From NCBI GenBank assembly GCA_027382625.1, contig JAJKFJ010021234.1, positions 62,001-126,000 on the forward strand: DNA of 64,000 bases, given 5' to 3'. The notes beneath the pieces were generated by a model. The model saw nothing but the letters and a program-made list of their open reading frames with translations, ran no database searches and was not told the origin of the DNA. The first letter of the stretch is position 1. Every line of letters begins with the position of its first letter. The DNA comes from Tetmemena sp. SeJ-2015 (lineage: Eukaryota; Ciliophora; Spirotrichea; Sporadotrichida; Oxytrichidae). Both the position numbers and the translations under genes were made by a program. Shown piece by piece: positions 50,001 through 62,949 of the stretch.

Positions 50001-53000
50001 TAGCTACTCTCTAGGATGAAAACTTTCTCAATGAAGTTAAAGTCAAAGATCTGGAAGTTGAAAGAATTCATGATTGTGAAAAATCCTCCTAGGAAAGGAG
50101 GCATCACTAATTTTTACAGAGGAAGAAGAGTCAAAATTTTTCTCTTCTAACTTTATAAATTAAATTTGTATGGTATTGATCATGGAGAAAAGGAAAGTCA
50201 AACTTCCACCCCTAAAAAAGATATTATGATAGCTCTTAATTTACATGACTACTTGAATAGCGACGACTGTGGCTCCTGTAGCTATTGCTTATCAAAATAA
50301 ATTATAATGCTGTTGCCTGAGTGGCACCAGATATTGATGCTGAAGTGTCCATATCTCTTTAAAGCTAAGCTGCATCAGCATATGTTAAAATCTGAAGTCT
50401 TGCTCTTTAAGTTGTAGTTGGGACCAAAAAGTTCTTATTGTTAGACTAGCTCTTGAATGCAGTAGGTTGACGAATAATGACTTTGAGATATTTTCTTTAC
50501 TAAAAAGATTACTAAATTTATAGTTCTTACAGTGATAAAGTCAATGCCTCTTGAATTCAGAATACTGAGCTGAATTGTCATACTAGTACTGATAAAGTTT
50601 GAGCAACTCCAAGTGAAATCAGTGCCTGTAGTTAGCCCATCAATTTGAATGGCCAGAATACTCTTTGAATAAAGGCTCGCCAAATCGTCTATTGGTCGAA
50701 TGAGTTGGGAAAAAGAAAGCTTCACCTTGCCTCCAAAACTTACACCAGCTATATCTATATTCAACTTTTTCACCTCTTGCTAACCGTTTGCATTTGTGAA
50801 TGTCATTAAAGATAAAAAGCTATTGAGTATAAATAACCATGTCTCATACTAACTAGATAAGATTGGATCAAGAAGTATTGAAGACTCTGAGGGTTAAGCT
50901 TCTACAACTGTATCTGGATCTACTGTCGACCCACCATCATCAGGGGGAGTGGAAGGAGTGTCTGTTTAAATTTTTCACCTGTTAAAATAAGTTACGTTGA
51001 TAGTGACCGAAAAATCGTAAGTAGAACTAGGAACTTCTGATACAGCTCCTGTCGCCTCATCTACTTGATAAAGAAGGACTGTAACTGAGTACTCGCCCTC
51101 CTGACTTCCTTCTGATGGGATTACGCTGAGTAGATTACTGTCTGAGCTATAAGATATCCAGTTAACACTGTTTTAAAGAGTTCTATCTCCATTTTACTAG
51201 CTCAAGACCTTTTCTAATAGTTCAGATGGGAGTTACATCAGCCTAGTTGATGATTTAGTTTTCTTTACCACTTAAAGTTTTACAAAGAAGTTATTTCCTT
51301 TGGGGTCTTAGGGCACAAAGTACACTCCTTTGTAGCTTTGACCAGAAGTCAGAACTATAGGATCCTCAAAAATATCATTTATTATAATCCATGGGGAACT
51401 TTTGTGTGTTAATTTGTGGGCCAGTATCTGTGGTTGCTGCTAGATAGAAATCGCTAGAGGCAGCTGCTACTTTCTTTTTATCATTCAAGTCGCTGCTTTG
51501 CTAAGATAACGTTATTATTAAATACTTCCTCAGGAGGCGGAGTAGTTGTAGTTGTAGTCGTAGTTGTGCTAGTTGTAGGTGTAGGTGTGCTTACGGAAGT
51601 TGTAGTTGGAGCAGGAGTTGTTGCTGTCGTAGAGACAGTTGTAGTAAGGACTGTAGTTGCAGGGGTAGAGGTTGAAGCTGATGTTGTGTCTGTAGCAGTT
51701 GAGGTCGGGGTCGGAGTACTAGTAGTCGGGGAAGAAGTTGTGGCTGTATCAACAGTAGTGTCAGCAACTGAAGTTGTTGCAGCTGAAGTGGTTGTAGTAG
51801 TGGTGTCAGTAGTTGGAGAAGAAGTTGAAGTAGTTGCTGGAGAAGTAGTAGTGGTGGTTGTTGTATCTGTAGTAGCGGCCACAGTGGTTGTTGCTGCTTC
51901 AGTAGTAGTGGAAGTATCAGCAACTGTAGAAGTCGATGTGTCAATGGAAGTTGAAGTGGAGCTAGGAGTAGGAGTACTTGTAGATGAAGATGTGGTGGTA
52001 GCCTCAGTAGTGGTGACAGTTGAGGTATCGACAGAAGTTGAAGTAGTGACTGCAGAAGAAGTGTCTGTTGAAGTGGCTGTAGATGTTGAGGTTGGTGTGG
52101 GAGTTGGAGTATCTGTTGAAGAAGTTGTGTCTGTAGCAGTGCTTGTTGCAGTAGCTGCACTAGTTGTTGAGTAAGTTGTAGATGCAGTTGTTGTTGATGT
52201 AGCCGTTACAGTACAAGCTCCTATCGTGAAATTCATCATCCACAAAATTACAAATTAGTAGAAAGCATATGTTTCATCACATACAATAATACATCTCTTT
52301 GAAACTTGTATTTATATTATAGATGGCTGAGGCCTTGTAGGTGCTTTCAAGTGCCTCCACTTCGATCTAATAGGTAATCTCCTGTACACTTTCATCATTG
52401 CAATCTATGTAGATATCTAGCTCACTCTTAAACTTTTAAAACTACTTTAAGGCCAAAATTGATAGCTAACATGTAGTTGAATTCATGAATGAACTCAAGA
52501 ATGGTAGGGCTGACGTTGGATAGCTGTAAGGAGCTGAAGACATAATGCAACTTATTTAAAAATGAATGAAAGAAAGATTTACAACTTATTGTTGGTGTGG
52601 GACATGACATACTACCGCCACAACTTGTGAAACTTGCTGTGAATAGCATATTTTCTTGAGCTGAGCCTTTAGTGTATATGAATTCTGGGGCTGTGTCTGA
52701 GGTGAGAGTGATAGCGTAAGTTGGGTCTGACAAACCAGAGAGTAAGTTGTAGAATCTTATCTGTCTATTCATGAGATTAGGGTCGTTAATCACAAGAGCA
52801 GAGTCAATATCCGAGAAAGAGTCTACAGTTTCAGTATCTTAAAAATATTGAACAGTAAGATTATTGATTAATGAGTAACTTAGCTAACATTAAAGATGCC
52901 ACTGTAGTAGGTATAGATGTACATTCCAGACAGAGTGGAGAGTGACTGAGTTTAATTAAAGGTTAAAGAGAAGTCTGAGCCACTCGAGAAGTCACTCGCT

Positions 53001-54987
53001 AAAACTCTGTCAACGAAGCCCATCTAAGCATAAGTTGAGCTATGAAAGAGACTCCCCATGAAGTATATATACGACCCAAATACCCTGACGTCTACTATTT
53101 ATCATATCAAAATTTATTTAAAGAAGCAATGATATTTCTGTCTTGGTAGGATCATAACTAAAGGAGTAAAATGAGGCAGAGTTGAATGAAGAGTCAAATT
53201 TAACCATCATTCTTAATTTTAATCACAATAAATGTTTATAATTTATAATAAGGACTCATTCTGTAAAAAGAAGTATTCAAGAATTCAACTAGACCTATTA
53301 GGTTAGATCCACTTGAATTAGTTCAAAAGTTTTTTTTAAAATTGATTGATTTGAATACACATCCATTTACATCATGTAAAAGGAGGAGCCAGATATCGTC
53401 AAATTTCAAAATTTATTGATGATTATTTAATCTTAAATTTCTGGGTGTGATGCTTTGATACACATCTATGAGGAACAAATTGTCTGAATATCTGTTGAGC
53501 TACCGCTAAGAGGTTAAATTACTGCCATGAGTTTTCCACTTCCTGACATGTAATTCAAATTAAGATAAATGATAGATATAAGTCAAGCAAGATATCTATG
53601 CGCCTTCGCTGCCCCAAATGCTATTTGAGCCCCCATTAATTAAAATATGATCAATAAATTTCCCTGAAGTACTTGACATGTAATACTCGTAGAAAGTAAT
53701 AGGAGGTGTGGTATCTATCATGACTAAGATAGGACTAATAACTTCATAGTCGCTAGAATAGGCGGAACCTGCAATATAAGTAGCACTATTTGTATTTGCG
53801 ATTGACAAAGCACTTTAGGAATAATTATAAAAACCTTCATCGCCAATTGAGTACTTTATTCCTTAAAGTTCAACTTAAGCTGCCCCAGAGGCAAACGTTC
53901 ACAAAATTAATCTCAATGAAAGCTATATAATTTAAAGAGGATTGATTACATCCAAGAATTAAAATGGACCATACCCATCTGAACTAAACATAATTTTAAG
54001 ATAATTTATCAATAGAGGGCTCTGAATGTTTATCCCATGTGAAATAGAAATGATCGTTGCTGTATCCAATCGCAAAATCCAATTAGTAAGGCCACTCACT
54101 CATCACATCTGCATATGAAAACTCTTATTTAAATTGATATAATATGAAGAGAAAGAGGCACCTTATACAAAATTCCCATCCACAGCGTTAAGTTACATTA
54201 TATAATAGGAGTACGCGATGTCTATAGCTAAACAAATCAAGTAGTAAGAGTTACTTGGCTACTCACACCTCAAGAACTAGGAGTAATCATAAAAAATAAA
54301 AATTATATAGTTTTTTAAATGATGAGATAAAGAACCAATATTTACTATAAATGAGTAATTAAGGTCTGTAAAGTATTTCGAGTAAATCACATTGAAATCT
54401 GAATTAAGAGCGAGAAGCATCGCTGCTTCGAATGTGTTCGACTAAAAAATATCAATAAACTCTGGGAGGTAGACGTCATCAAGAGAGTATCCACATAGAA
54501 GTAAGCAATTTGTCAAAGAGCTTGATGCTGAGAAACTCGTGACTGAGTTTATCACAGTGTAGTAATCATCTGATGTGTCATAAGTATAGGAACCGAAGAA
54601 CTAGGGAAAGCCGTAATTTCCACCATAGAGTGTTTGAGATAAATTTCTACGCTACTTGTTGCTGTTTACTGTTCTAATGGGATGTTTCCTTCCTCTAAAT
54701 TTAGGCGATGGAACAGATTCGCTTGATTAAGTTGTTGAATATTTGCTCTCTAGAATCTGTTCATCAACTCTAATTAAAATTAAATTTTAATAAGATGATT
54801 TAATTTCAGATGTTTAGAACTTATTTTTTATTGATTTATATATTTTAAGAGTCCTTGCTTTAGCTTAAAGAGATAGATTTTCCAAAGAGAGTGACGAGAA
54901 ACACAAGTAGAAGGACTCTCTGTAAATTAAATTCTCAGCTTTATCTTGGCTTTTTTACAAAATTTTACCTTTTTACTCTAAACCCAT
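47040..54987 (-). CDS. Large surface protein: signal peptide, repeats, Ser/Thr stalk, multi-TM C-terminus
   Basis: A minus-strand gene of about 7.9 kb. After a probable IES with pointer GAGA near 54905, the N-terminus reads KIKLRVLLLVFLVTLFGKSI, a good signal peptide (ATG about 54987). The ectodomain (about 54780-50180) is rich in Ser, Asn, Tyr and beta-type sequence. It includes a Thr/Ser-dominated mucin-like stretch (51500-52230). After it come cadherin-like or Ig-like fragments such as SDSNLLSVIPSEGSQEGEYS near 51090-51140. TM helices follow: LSYLLLIVYLVWFPVWLIKR near 49520-49580, and the loop MTLYVFKVRPFKEQSKNLQE. A long Gln/Ser-rich cytoplasmic tail (about 48950-47200) ends the protein. 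This layout resembles the large multi-TM surface proteins expanded in spirotrich ciliates (family knowledge). Exact IESs, introns and stop (about 47040) are approximate, and two genes are not excluded. Confidence 0.55.
51500..52230 (-). repeat. Thr/Ser/Pro low-complexity (mucin-like) coding tract
   Basis: A roughly 730-bp stretch coding on the minus strand almost only Thr, Ser, Ala, Asp, Val and Pro (motifs such as TSTPTPTS and DTSTVTTTEA). In a surface protein such a tract would be an O-glycosylated stalk. The same DNA is also open on the plus strand as a Val-rich frame and in a second minus frame as a Leu/Gln-rich one. This is a by-product of the triplet periodicity. Confidence 0.8.
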
Positions 54988-55166
54988 TTTGAAGATATAT
55001 ATTGATTACACTTTATTTATAAGCAACTTCCATATCTCTCATCATAATTTTATCTTTAGAGAAACTAATTTTAGAATTAGGAATCTTCGTTATATTTTAA
55101 CTATCTAGTCTTAAAATAGATCTATATAATATAATTTATTCTATCATTCCATCATCACTTCAAATC

Positions 55167-58064
55167 ATGGATAAAAAACGAATAGATACATAGCAGAAAA
55201 ACCAAGCAAAATATTCTTCAACTTGCAAGAAGAATTCAATCTCTAATCAATAACTTAAATAAAAATTAATTTTACATCTCAAGCTTCCTTTCAAGGAAAT
55301 TAAAATCAGCAGATTTATTCGGGGAGCCAGTTAAATAGTATATATTTTATTAAGTTTATAGTTGGCTTGAGCTTCTAAAATAATTACCGCTACAGCTCTT
55401 GCTTTGGAGGAGTTTCAAGTATAATCTTTATTCTCCTAACAGTCTTGATATTTCTAAACTTAGTTTATAAATTATTTGAATTAACTTGCATATTAGGATA
55501 AATTTAACAGAACTAAGGTGTGTGTTTCAAGGAAGCTGAAACTCTTTTAGCAGCTATTCAATATAGCGATAATTTACAACATCAAACGCCTCAAGTCAAG
55601 TTTTAAATTAAACAACAATCTTATTTAAAGTGTTGATAAATGCAACAGATTTCAAGATCAGTTTCCGTTTTCTAAATAAATTTAAGAGCATAATTCTTAT
55701 AGAAATTATTAAATTAGAGTCAGCTTTTGAACTTGCCCAAGTTATATCCATTTTTCATTCCTAGTCTCTACGAGGTAATGGAAGTATGGAACCCTTATTC
55801 TCAAAAGTATGAAAATATTATAAACTAACATTTATTTAATGAAACGACTATTTCAAACTAGATTAACCTTGTTCAATGATTTAATTTTTTACTAAAAGAC
55901 TATAATTCAATTAATTTTAAAATGCGGACTCTGAAGTCTAAAACAATTTTATTAATTTACTAAGTCGAGTTATGTTTAGAGAAAGACAGCTTTAACCTAT
56001 CATCAGCTTATTCTTAGAATAATTTCCTTGAATTTCAGATGGTTAAATGCTAAAAATCATTTATAAATATAGGATTATCTTATTTTAAATCATGATTAGC
56101 AAGTCTAAATCTATCATCACCAACTGCTCCTTGGATACAGAAATTAAAACTTTCTCTATTAATTTATTTTAAAATTGATTCATTCGTCAGTAATTTTTCT
56201 ATGGAAATAGTAATTCAAAGAACTACTTTAGATTTATCTGATCAATCTAACCCTCGTGAAAAGATCTCCTCTATAAATATAAGCAGAAATGTAATTAATT
56301 ATTTCCTCTGTGAGATATCCAATTTTTGCAATCAATTCTTACCAAGTAGAGAGTCTTTTGCTAATCAAAGAGAATTGATTCCGATTCAGTGATTCCCTAA
56401 TTTCTTCTCACTTAGAGAGCAAAGACTTACCTTATTTTTATGAGAACTATTTAATGTTAATATTTTGATACAAGTTTTCAGAGTATTTAGGAAAATTTCT
56501 ATCCTTAGAATACTACGAGCAATCCTTACTTAAAAACTAGAATTGTTATTGATGATGAAATCTAAAATTAAGAATTAATCCGCTACACTGTTCAAAATGC
56601 TCTGGCTTCAAGCGTCGCCTAATTAAATTAAATTTATTTTTAAGATAATGTATGTTGGTATTCGTGCTTCTCAAAATTCTAATATAACCTTTGATAAGAA
56701 GCAGCTTTCAAATTGAACTTATTAAAAGCTTATTCCTCACTCATAAAAGCTTTCTAGTATTTAAATTATTGATAATTTGAAATATTTAAAAGAAATTAAT
56801 TAGATAACACATTTTTTTAAATTTAAGCTTACATATTTAATTCCATTGTATTTATTAAGCTTTCTCAGTGAATAAATAAACAAGAAAAGAGAAGATAATT
56901 AGCATCTAAATTTTAGTGATATAACCTAAACAGATAAATTAAATTATAATCTTCTTTCAGATCAAGGTTTGAAGTAAATATAACCCTATGCCAGCCAATC
57001 AAATGAAGATCACTAGGTACCACTATAAATACCTCTGACCCCTTCTGCCAAGCAAATTAATTAGCCATATAATTCGCAATCACAAAATTCTTTTCCATTT
57101 AAGGCCAAAAATAAAAGAAACCATAAATACTTAATGCTTCTCGATTCAATCAAAAGCTTAGTTCCTTTCAAAATATCAACCATTCAGAAGGTATTCATCA
57201 ACTTATCCTGCAAAAAATGCAGATCCAGAAAGTTAAGGATCCAATCAGATTTGTACAAGCAAGCCATCAAGAAAGCAAAAGCAAATTTTACACACTCAAA
57301 ATTAAATCATATTGTTATTTAGACGTTGTGTAGATTGTGAGGAATCAAAACATGACAAAGCTTTTGTTTCAGTGCTTTTTAAATGACTACCAAAAATGCT
57401 TCACCCCCTACTTTGCAAATAACATCTTAATTCCAAAGCAATTCTCTCTTAATTCTCAACAATTAATTGAACTCAAAGAGAAAGGAGGCTTGCAATAAAA
57501 TAGTCACATGAATGCTTAAATTCAACAGAAAGTAGAACAACAATTTGAAGCTATGAATTCATTAGGTTTTAATTTTTTTATTCTCTCGGAATGCCTATAG
57601 AGTGGAGTAATTTATCAAAACCTATGCGCTCTAGACTTAAAAGATTAGCTTTAAAGCTAATTCTAAGAGTTAGCAGCCATTAGACTTTATCGAAAAGCTT
57701 GAGAGTCTCATAGTCTCAACTAAACCCGAGTGTTCTTAATCCATAATCTCCTAAAATTCAGAAGTTACCATCATCTCCCTAAATTAGTAATGCTAATCAT
57801 GACTAAGTGATTCAGCTAGATAGCAAATCAATCAAAGCCTTTGAATAAGGAGGAGTAAGTTTATCTCAAAATGGAAGAGCAGAAGACTCATTCAATTTCC
57901 ATACTTCCGCAGAATAGAAAAGGGAGGCTGCTCTTGATAAACGAATACTCAAGTTTTTCACTCATTACTCCTTCCAAGGCCTTTACTAGGCATAGGAATT
58001 GCAAAGGCTTCAAAAATAAAGAGCAGCAAATGAAAATGGCAAAGATTTTTTATAAACTATTTGA
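55167..58064 (+). CDS. Gln-rich protein of unknown function
   Basis: A plus-strand gene beginning MDKKRIDTQQKNQAKYSSTC at 55167. Protein-like frames continue intermittently. PKLYPFFIPSLYEVMEVWNP lies near 55740-55800. NDYQKCFTPYFANNILIPKQ and QQLIELKEKGGLQQN lie near 57380-57500. FNFHTSAEQKREAALDKRIL and KFFTHYSFQGLYQ lie near 57890-57990. The last ends at a TGA about 58062-58064. The 55300-56990 part is very AT-rich and I could not order its coding segments and IESs. No domain is recognised. A helical, Gln-rich C-terminal third is all that can be said. It could be two genes. Confidence 0.4.
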
Positions 58065-58125
58065 TCATACTTTATATCTTTATGAGATAAGAATTTAAGA
58101 AGAGGACCGCTCAGAGATGCCTAAA

Positions 58126-58345
58126 AAGAGTATTTAGAATAGTTCTCATACGATGAAGTAGGAACTAATTATTTTATTACTGTTAAGTTTTAATACTATT
58201 CTTAAAAATATTTTTTACTAGGATGTAAAAAGAGTATTTAGAATAGTTCTCATACGATGAAGTAGGAACTTAATTAATTTTGACTTTACTGTTTTAAGTT
58301 TTAAATCGAACTATTCTTAACAACACTCATCTTTTTACTAAGGAT
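58126..58345. repeat. Tandem about 100-bp duplication with inverted-repeat arms
   Basis: Two adjacent copies begin with an identical run of at least 40 bases (starting about 58126 and about 58228, containing GAATAGTTCTCATACGATGA) and then diverge by small indels, each ending TTTACTAGGATG or TTTACTAAGGATG. Within a copy TTAGAATAGTTC is matched by GAACTATTCTTAA about 80 bases later, so each unit can form an imperfect hairpin. It lies between the 3' ends of two convergent genes. It could be a small hairpin element, a terminator-like structure, or two versions of one sequence joined in assembly. Confidence 0.6.
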
Positions 58346-58516
58346 GATAAGAAAAACACCCCAGTAATAAACGTTTTCAAACTTTGAGATTATAAGACAA
58401 GATATTTATAGTTCTTATAAAATGCCTAAAATTGTTAAATCTCATTATGTGGAATTAGATCAATTAAATTTAAGAAAGAATGAAATTAGAGATATTCACA
58501 AGCTCCCTAATCTCTT

Positions 58517-61500
58517 TCACTGAGAGTTACCTTGCAAAAGCGAAGTAAATTTAGCTGTTGTAATATTCTTATCCTTGATTTCTTTGATTTTGAGTCCTCT
58601 TTGCATTAGATTAGAGATGATGCATTCCTTGCCATACCTTTACCTTCTGTCTGCCATGTCGAAGAGAATACAAATTCTCTTTACGAAATCCCCAATATCT
58701 TCTTTTTGGATTATTGACTGCTCAAGATAAAACCCAGAATAGAGCTTTTTATTCTTATTGCTTGAAGAATTGAGTTACTTAAATTTGACAATCTAATAAG
58801 CAAATCAAATTTTTAATTTACTTCACAGTAGCCGAAGGTTAAGAATTAGGAGTGATCATGTTGAACTAATTATTGAAATTTTAAGTGCTCACAGAACTAT
58901 GTAAAGAAGGAGGCTGTAGCTATCCTATTGAAAGATTAGCCTATGAGAGATGAGGAGAAGGAACCATCTATTGATTTTATGATTGCAAGTTTTGAGAGTC
59001 TTCTCTCGAGTCCTCATTTAAAAGTATGTTAAAATTAATATTGTCTGAGTATAAATCAGACTTGAACTTGTGAAGTTTGTGATCACCTGTGTTGTAAATC
59101 CCTTGGATGTAAGATTAAGATGTCATTGATGAAGCTGAAATTCCAGAGGTAACCGACTAGTGAGTGCTTGCACCACTGATGTTAAGATTTTTAATTTAAT
59201 ATCATAGTATATTTTAAAGATTTGAGTTGTTTCTGGAATGACCTTGCTTTTAATGGTTTATGAATCCTTTATCTGAGGAGAAGATAAAACTTTAATCTCC
59301 TTTGGCCATGCTTCTTTTCTGTAAATTCAATTAAAATTATCCTTTCTAACTTACCTGCTAAAGCTTAAAGAGATATGAGCGCTCATTCAATTTAGAGAAG
59401 ACCAGGTAAATTTTGTTAGTATCTAGGTAAGTAAAGTCATCTATATTGCTCTCATTATAAATCACTATAACTTTAGAAGATAGGTTCCCTGAAATATTCT
59501 GCACCTCTTGCAGATTCAGAGTATTTACCAAGTAAACGATCTATAAGAAATTTATGTTCTAAATTCTAATCAAAAGATAAACTTACGAAGTTAATGTTGT
59601 CTTCATTTATTACTAAATTCTAGTTTTGTTTCTCGTCTAGACCCATCTGCTTTAAATACAACCCATAGTTTTTGTTTTCACTTTTAGTTGCTTGCTCCGA
59701 ATCCACTACTTAGCCAAGCATTGAAATAAAGTGGAGATGGGATTTTGACACACGTTTGCTTTATATTTGAACTTAAGATAGTGAAACTAAGTCCTGAGGG
59801 TCAGTATTCTTTGGAATGTAATGGACTTAGATAGCATAGCAATCCTTAGGTGGTATCATGTCTAAAATCTAGAGGTAAGTTCTAAAAGTCTAATCATTCT
59901 TGCATAGCATTAGCTCTTTCTGCTTCTTATAATTCTAAAATGATAAACTATAAAGGAAGTGATAATTACTAAAAGAGCAGTAGGTTCAAGAATAGCCATG
60001 ATTGTATTATCATTTAGAATGGCTTCTTTAAGTATGTATGCTTCTTTAAACTAGCTTCTCTGATTTAATTCACTCTATTTATCCACGTCATTATCATCCT
60101 CCTCTGATTCCTTTTTAACTTGTTCATCTTTACCTCTCATCATTTGCTTTAGAATAGATATTTAATCTTCTGACCCTTGTGCTACTTGTGATAGCTTATT
60201 AAAGACTTTTAAAGTGGAGTGGAAGTTATATATTGGGCTCCTTATGTAAATATCGTAAGAGCTCTAGTCTTGTGGAACTATGGTGAGGAAGCTTCTATTC
60301 CAAATGAAGTTGTGAGCTTTATTATCTCGTTAAAGGCTGCTATCGCTTTCATTTTCTTACTGCTCTACATATGTTGTGCTATAAGGAAAGTTCATAAAGC
60401 TGTTACGGTCATAGCTGCTATGACTAGACCAAACAAGTATAGCAGAAAGGCAATCCACAAAGCAGGAGAAATATTTTTCTCTTTTTCTTAGGTCTTTGCT
60501 TTTCTCATTTGTCATGTTCTCCCTTTCTTTAAGTATGATCTTCTGATTTATTAGGGTAAGAATTGACGTCAAAGTCTGCTCAGTTCCATTTAGCTTGAGC
60601 AGCAAAAGCATATTTGTAAACATTTGTGGAAGCCCTATAATTCAAATGACTATTGAATATATTAAAATAGGTTTAGTACATTAAGAGATCTTGATCTAGG
60701 TCAAATCTTGGTTTTTCTACATGTAATAGAGATAAAGTATATCATCACCCTAGAATTACTCCTTGAACAGCTCCCTTATATTTTGAGTCATTCTATGTTT
60801 GCTATTTTTATATCTGTAGATAGGGTCACTCATCTCGTATTTGGTAATTAGAAAGGGGAAAGCGATCCTAGTGTTAATATAGCTGAGAATTTAATAAAAA
60901 AGAGAATTAAATTAGATATTAAATTAAAATGGAATAAAATCGCGACAGTTGAACTATCTCAGATTTGAATAATTATTATACCATTCGATTCAGCATGTAA
61001 TTCTAAGAACTTTTTATCCTTGCAACTTTTGTGTGGGATAGCTCATTGCAAAGTTATAAGCGACACAAGTTTGAATGACAGTGAAATGGAAGACGATGAT
61101 GAGTGCGCGCGACATATCTCTTTTCTGAGAGGAGCTGAGACGATGATTAAAGAAGAGACTCCTATTAATTTTTAGCAAGCTATCGAACAAGCTGCAGATC
61201 AAAGGGTGAATATGTGATTTCAACTGACACAAAGTTGCAACTCCCCATTTATTATTTTAATCAATCACCGATTTTAATTTAATTCTCAACTATAAAAAGC
61301 AAGTAGTCGCTTAAGAAAGACTTTGAGAGCTGTGAGGTTTGTTGATTCTCATTAAAATATAAGCTTAATTATTCTTGAGTAGGGACTCAGTGATATTCTA
61401 TATACAAACCTATAGTGAGAGCGTTAACTTGCAAAGCAGCATATCATTCATTGCTATGAGGGTGATCTAGTCTATAAGGTATTCTATCAGCTTCTACTCT

Positions 61501-62755
61501 TTCATTAAAGAAACATTATAACATTTCTCTTTGAAAGGTTAGCCAGCATCTTAGAGAGTCTATATTCTAACTTGCACATTTGCGGTGATAGTTTACATCC
61601 ATACCCTATGATCTTCCGAGTTGTCATAAGTAAACGCCAGACCCACTATTGATATGGCTTTTCTCATGAACTTAACCAATATCTTGATATTCTAGAAAAG
61701 TTGATAATTTACTCCTTGATTTGAATTATTGCTCATCGCAAAAGATTGGTTGGCTTGCAATTAAGAAATTCCCAAATTCTATAAGCTAGCATCTTGACCA
61801 CTAGTGCCAGCATTTGTATTTCTCTATATAGATTAGGCATCTAAACCTCCAGCTCTTGAAGCTTTCATATTTTAATATTAAGAATAACTAACTATAAATT
61901 TAACAATCATCTGATTTTTTTGCATGAGTTTTTATCCTTGCAATCCACCCATTTATTCGAACTTATACACATAAGCTGAGAGCTAACCCCTTGAAAGATG
62001 AGGCACTGAAAATCCAGTTGGATCCTTCATAAACTCCTACTCTTATTGCTTCAGTAAAGTATGTTAGCAGTAGCTAAGAGCCTTAATAATCTATTCTAAG
62101 ATGATCTGATGCAATTCTTAAGAGAGCAAGGGATGAGCTGAGTTATAGTTTTACAGACTTAATAGAGACTAGAATATCTCAAGAATGATCATAGAATTAA
62201 AATTAGAAAAAGAACTAACATCAACTTATATATAGAGTAGTCATATTCTTCTATTGGGTCGAAGTTCTTCAAAAGAGTTTGAACTATGCGCACCCATTCT
62301 TTCTTACCATCTTGTAAAATGTGCTTATTACTTTGCTAATCATGCTCCAGCAATTCCAAATTCAAGAAATCATCCTCTTGAAGATATATCACAAACCTCT
62401 AGAATATAAAAATGAGATTAATCAATAGGTATTTATAGGCAAGAAAAGTTTGAGGCATGAAAGCTTTATATCACTTGAACTAGAATCATCCTCAATGCAA
62501 GCTATGAGAGCCTTGAGCGTATTCTAAACTATGTATTTCTCTTCAAGGAGCTTATTGAGAGAAGACCGGCTCATCTAAATTGAACCTGCCTCTCCTCTTC
62601 CTCCTTTAAAGAGCATGGATAGTCTATGTGCGCTTAATAAAATTCAAAATAATAGAATGAATGCTTCCTCCACTTTCTCCACTATTGCTTGAATTACCTT
62701 AGCTATCGCTCTACTAAGATCTTGCGTCGTTAGGATCGTTCAAATCTATGTTCAT
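58517..62755 (-). CDS. Large membrane protein, unknown family
   Basis: Minus-strand gene from ATG 62755 (MNIDLNDPNDARSQQSDSQG) to TGA 58519-58517. It ends KNITTAKFTSLLQGNSQ. Near the start, an IES at 62605-62671 has the 8-bp pointer GGAGGAAG and joins NSGESGG to RGEAGSIQMSRSSLNKLLEE. Helical soluble sequence follows, such as YLQEDDFLNLELLEHDQQSN near 62340-62400. Membrane-like segments include ISPALWIAFLLYLFGLVIAA (about 60410-60475) and EPTALLVIITSFIVYHF (about 59930-59985). Between them an ectodomain or loop has FIWNRSFLTIVPQDQSSYDI. The remainder is mixed. The layout could suit a channel or transporter-like protein, but no signature motif was found, so no function is assigned. Several IESs remain unplaced. 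Confidence 0.5.
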
Positions 62756-62949
62756 TTTCTAGATACAAATTACAAATAGTAGAGAAATATTTAAATATTA
62801 AAATAATGCCTTAGATATCTATGAATATAGGGTTGTCAGTGCTTTGCCAGCAAAGCTCTTTGTGAACATTAACCTTCAAGTTGAATAAAAGTTCATTGCA
62901 AATAAGCTATCTTCTATCATAAATGCAACATTTCATTTTAATTTAGAAA

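Noticed and set aside
51566..52174. Long Val-rich ORF on the plus strand, and a Leu/Gln-rich ORF in another minus frame (51591-52160)
   Set aside because: Both are by-products of the Thr/Ser-coding triplet tract on the minus strand. Flanking sequence extends only the Thr/Ser frame into recognisable protein.
60219..60491. Hydrophobic 90-codon plus-strand ORF
   Set aside because: It is antisense to the minus-strand membrane protein gene, whose own frame is open there with TAA/TAG as Gln and encodes TM segments.
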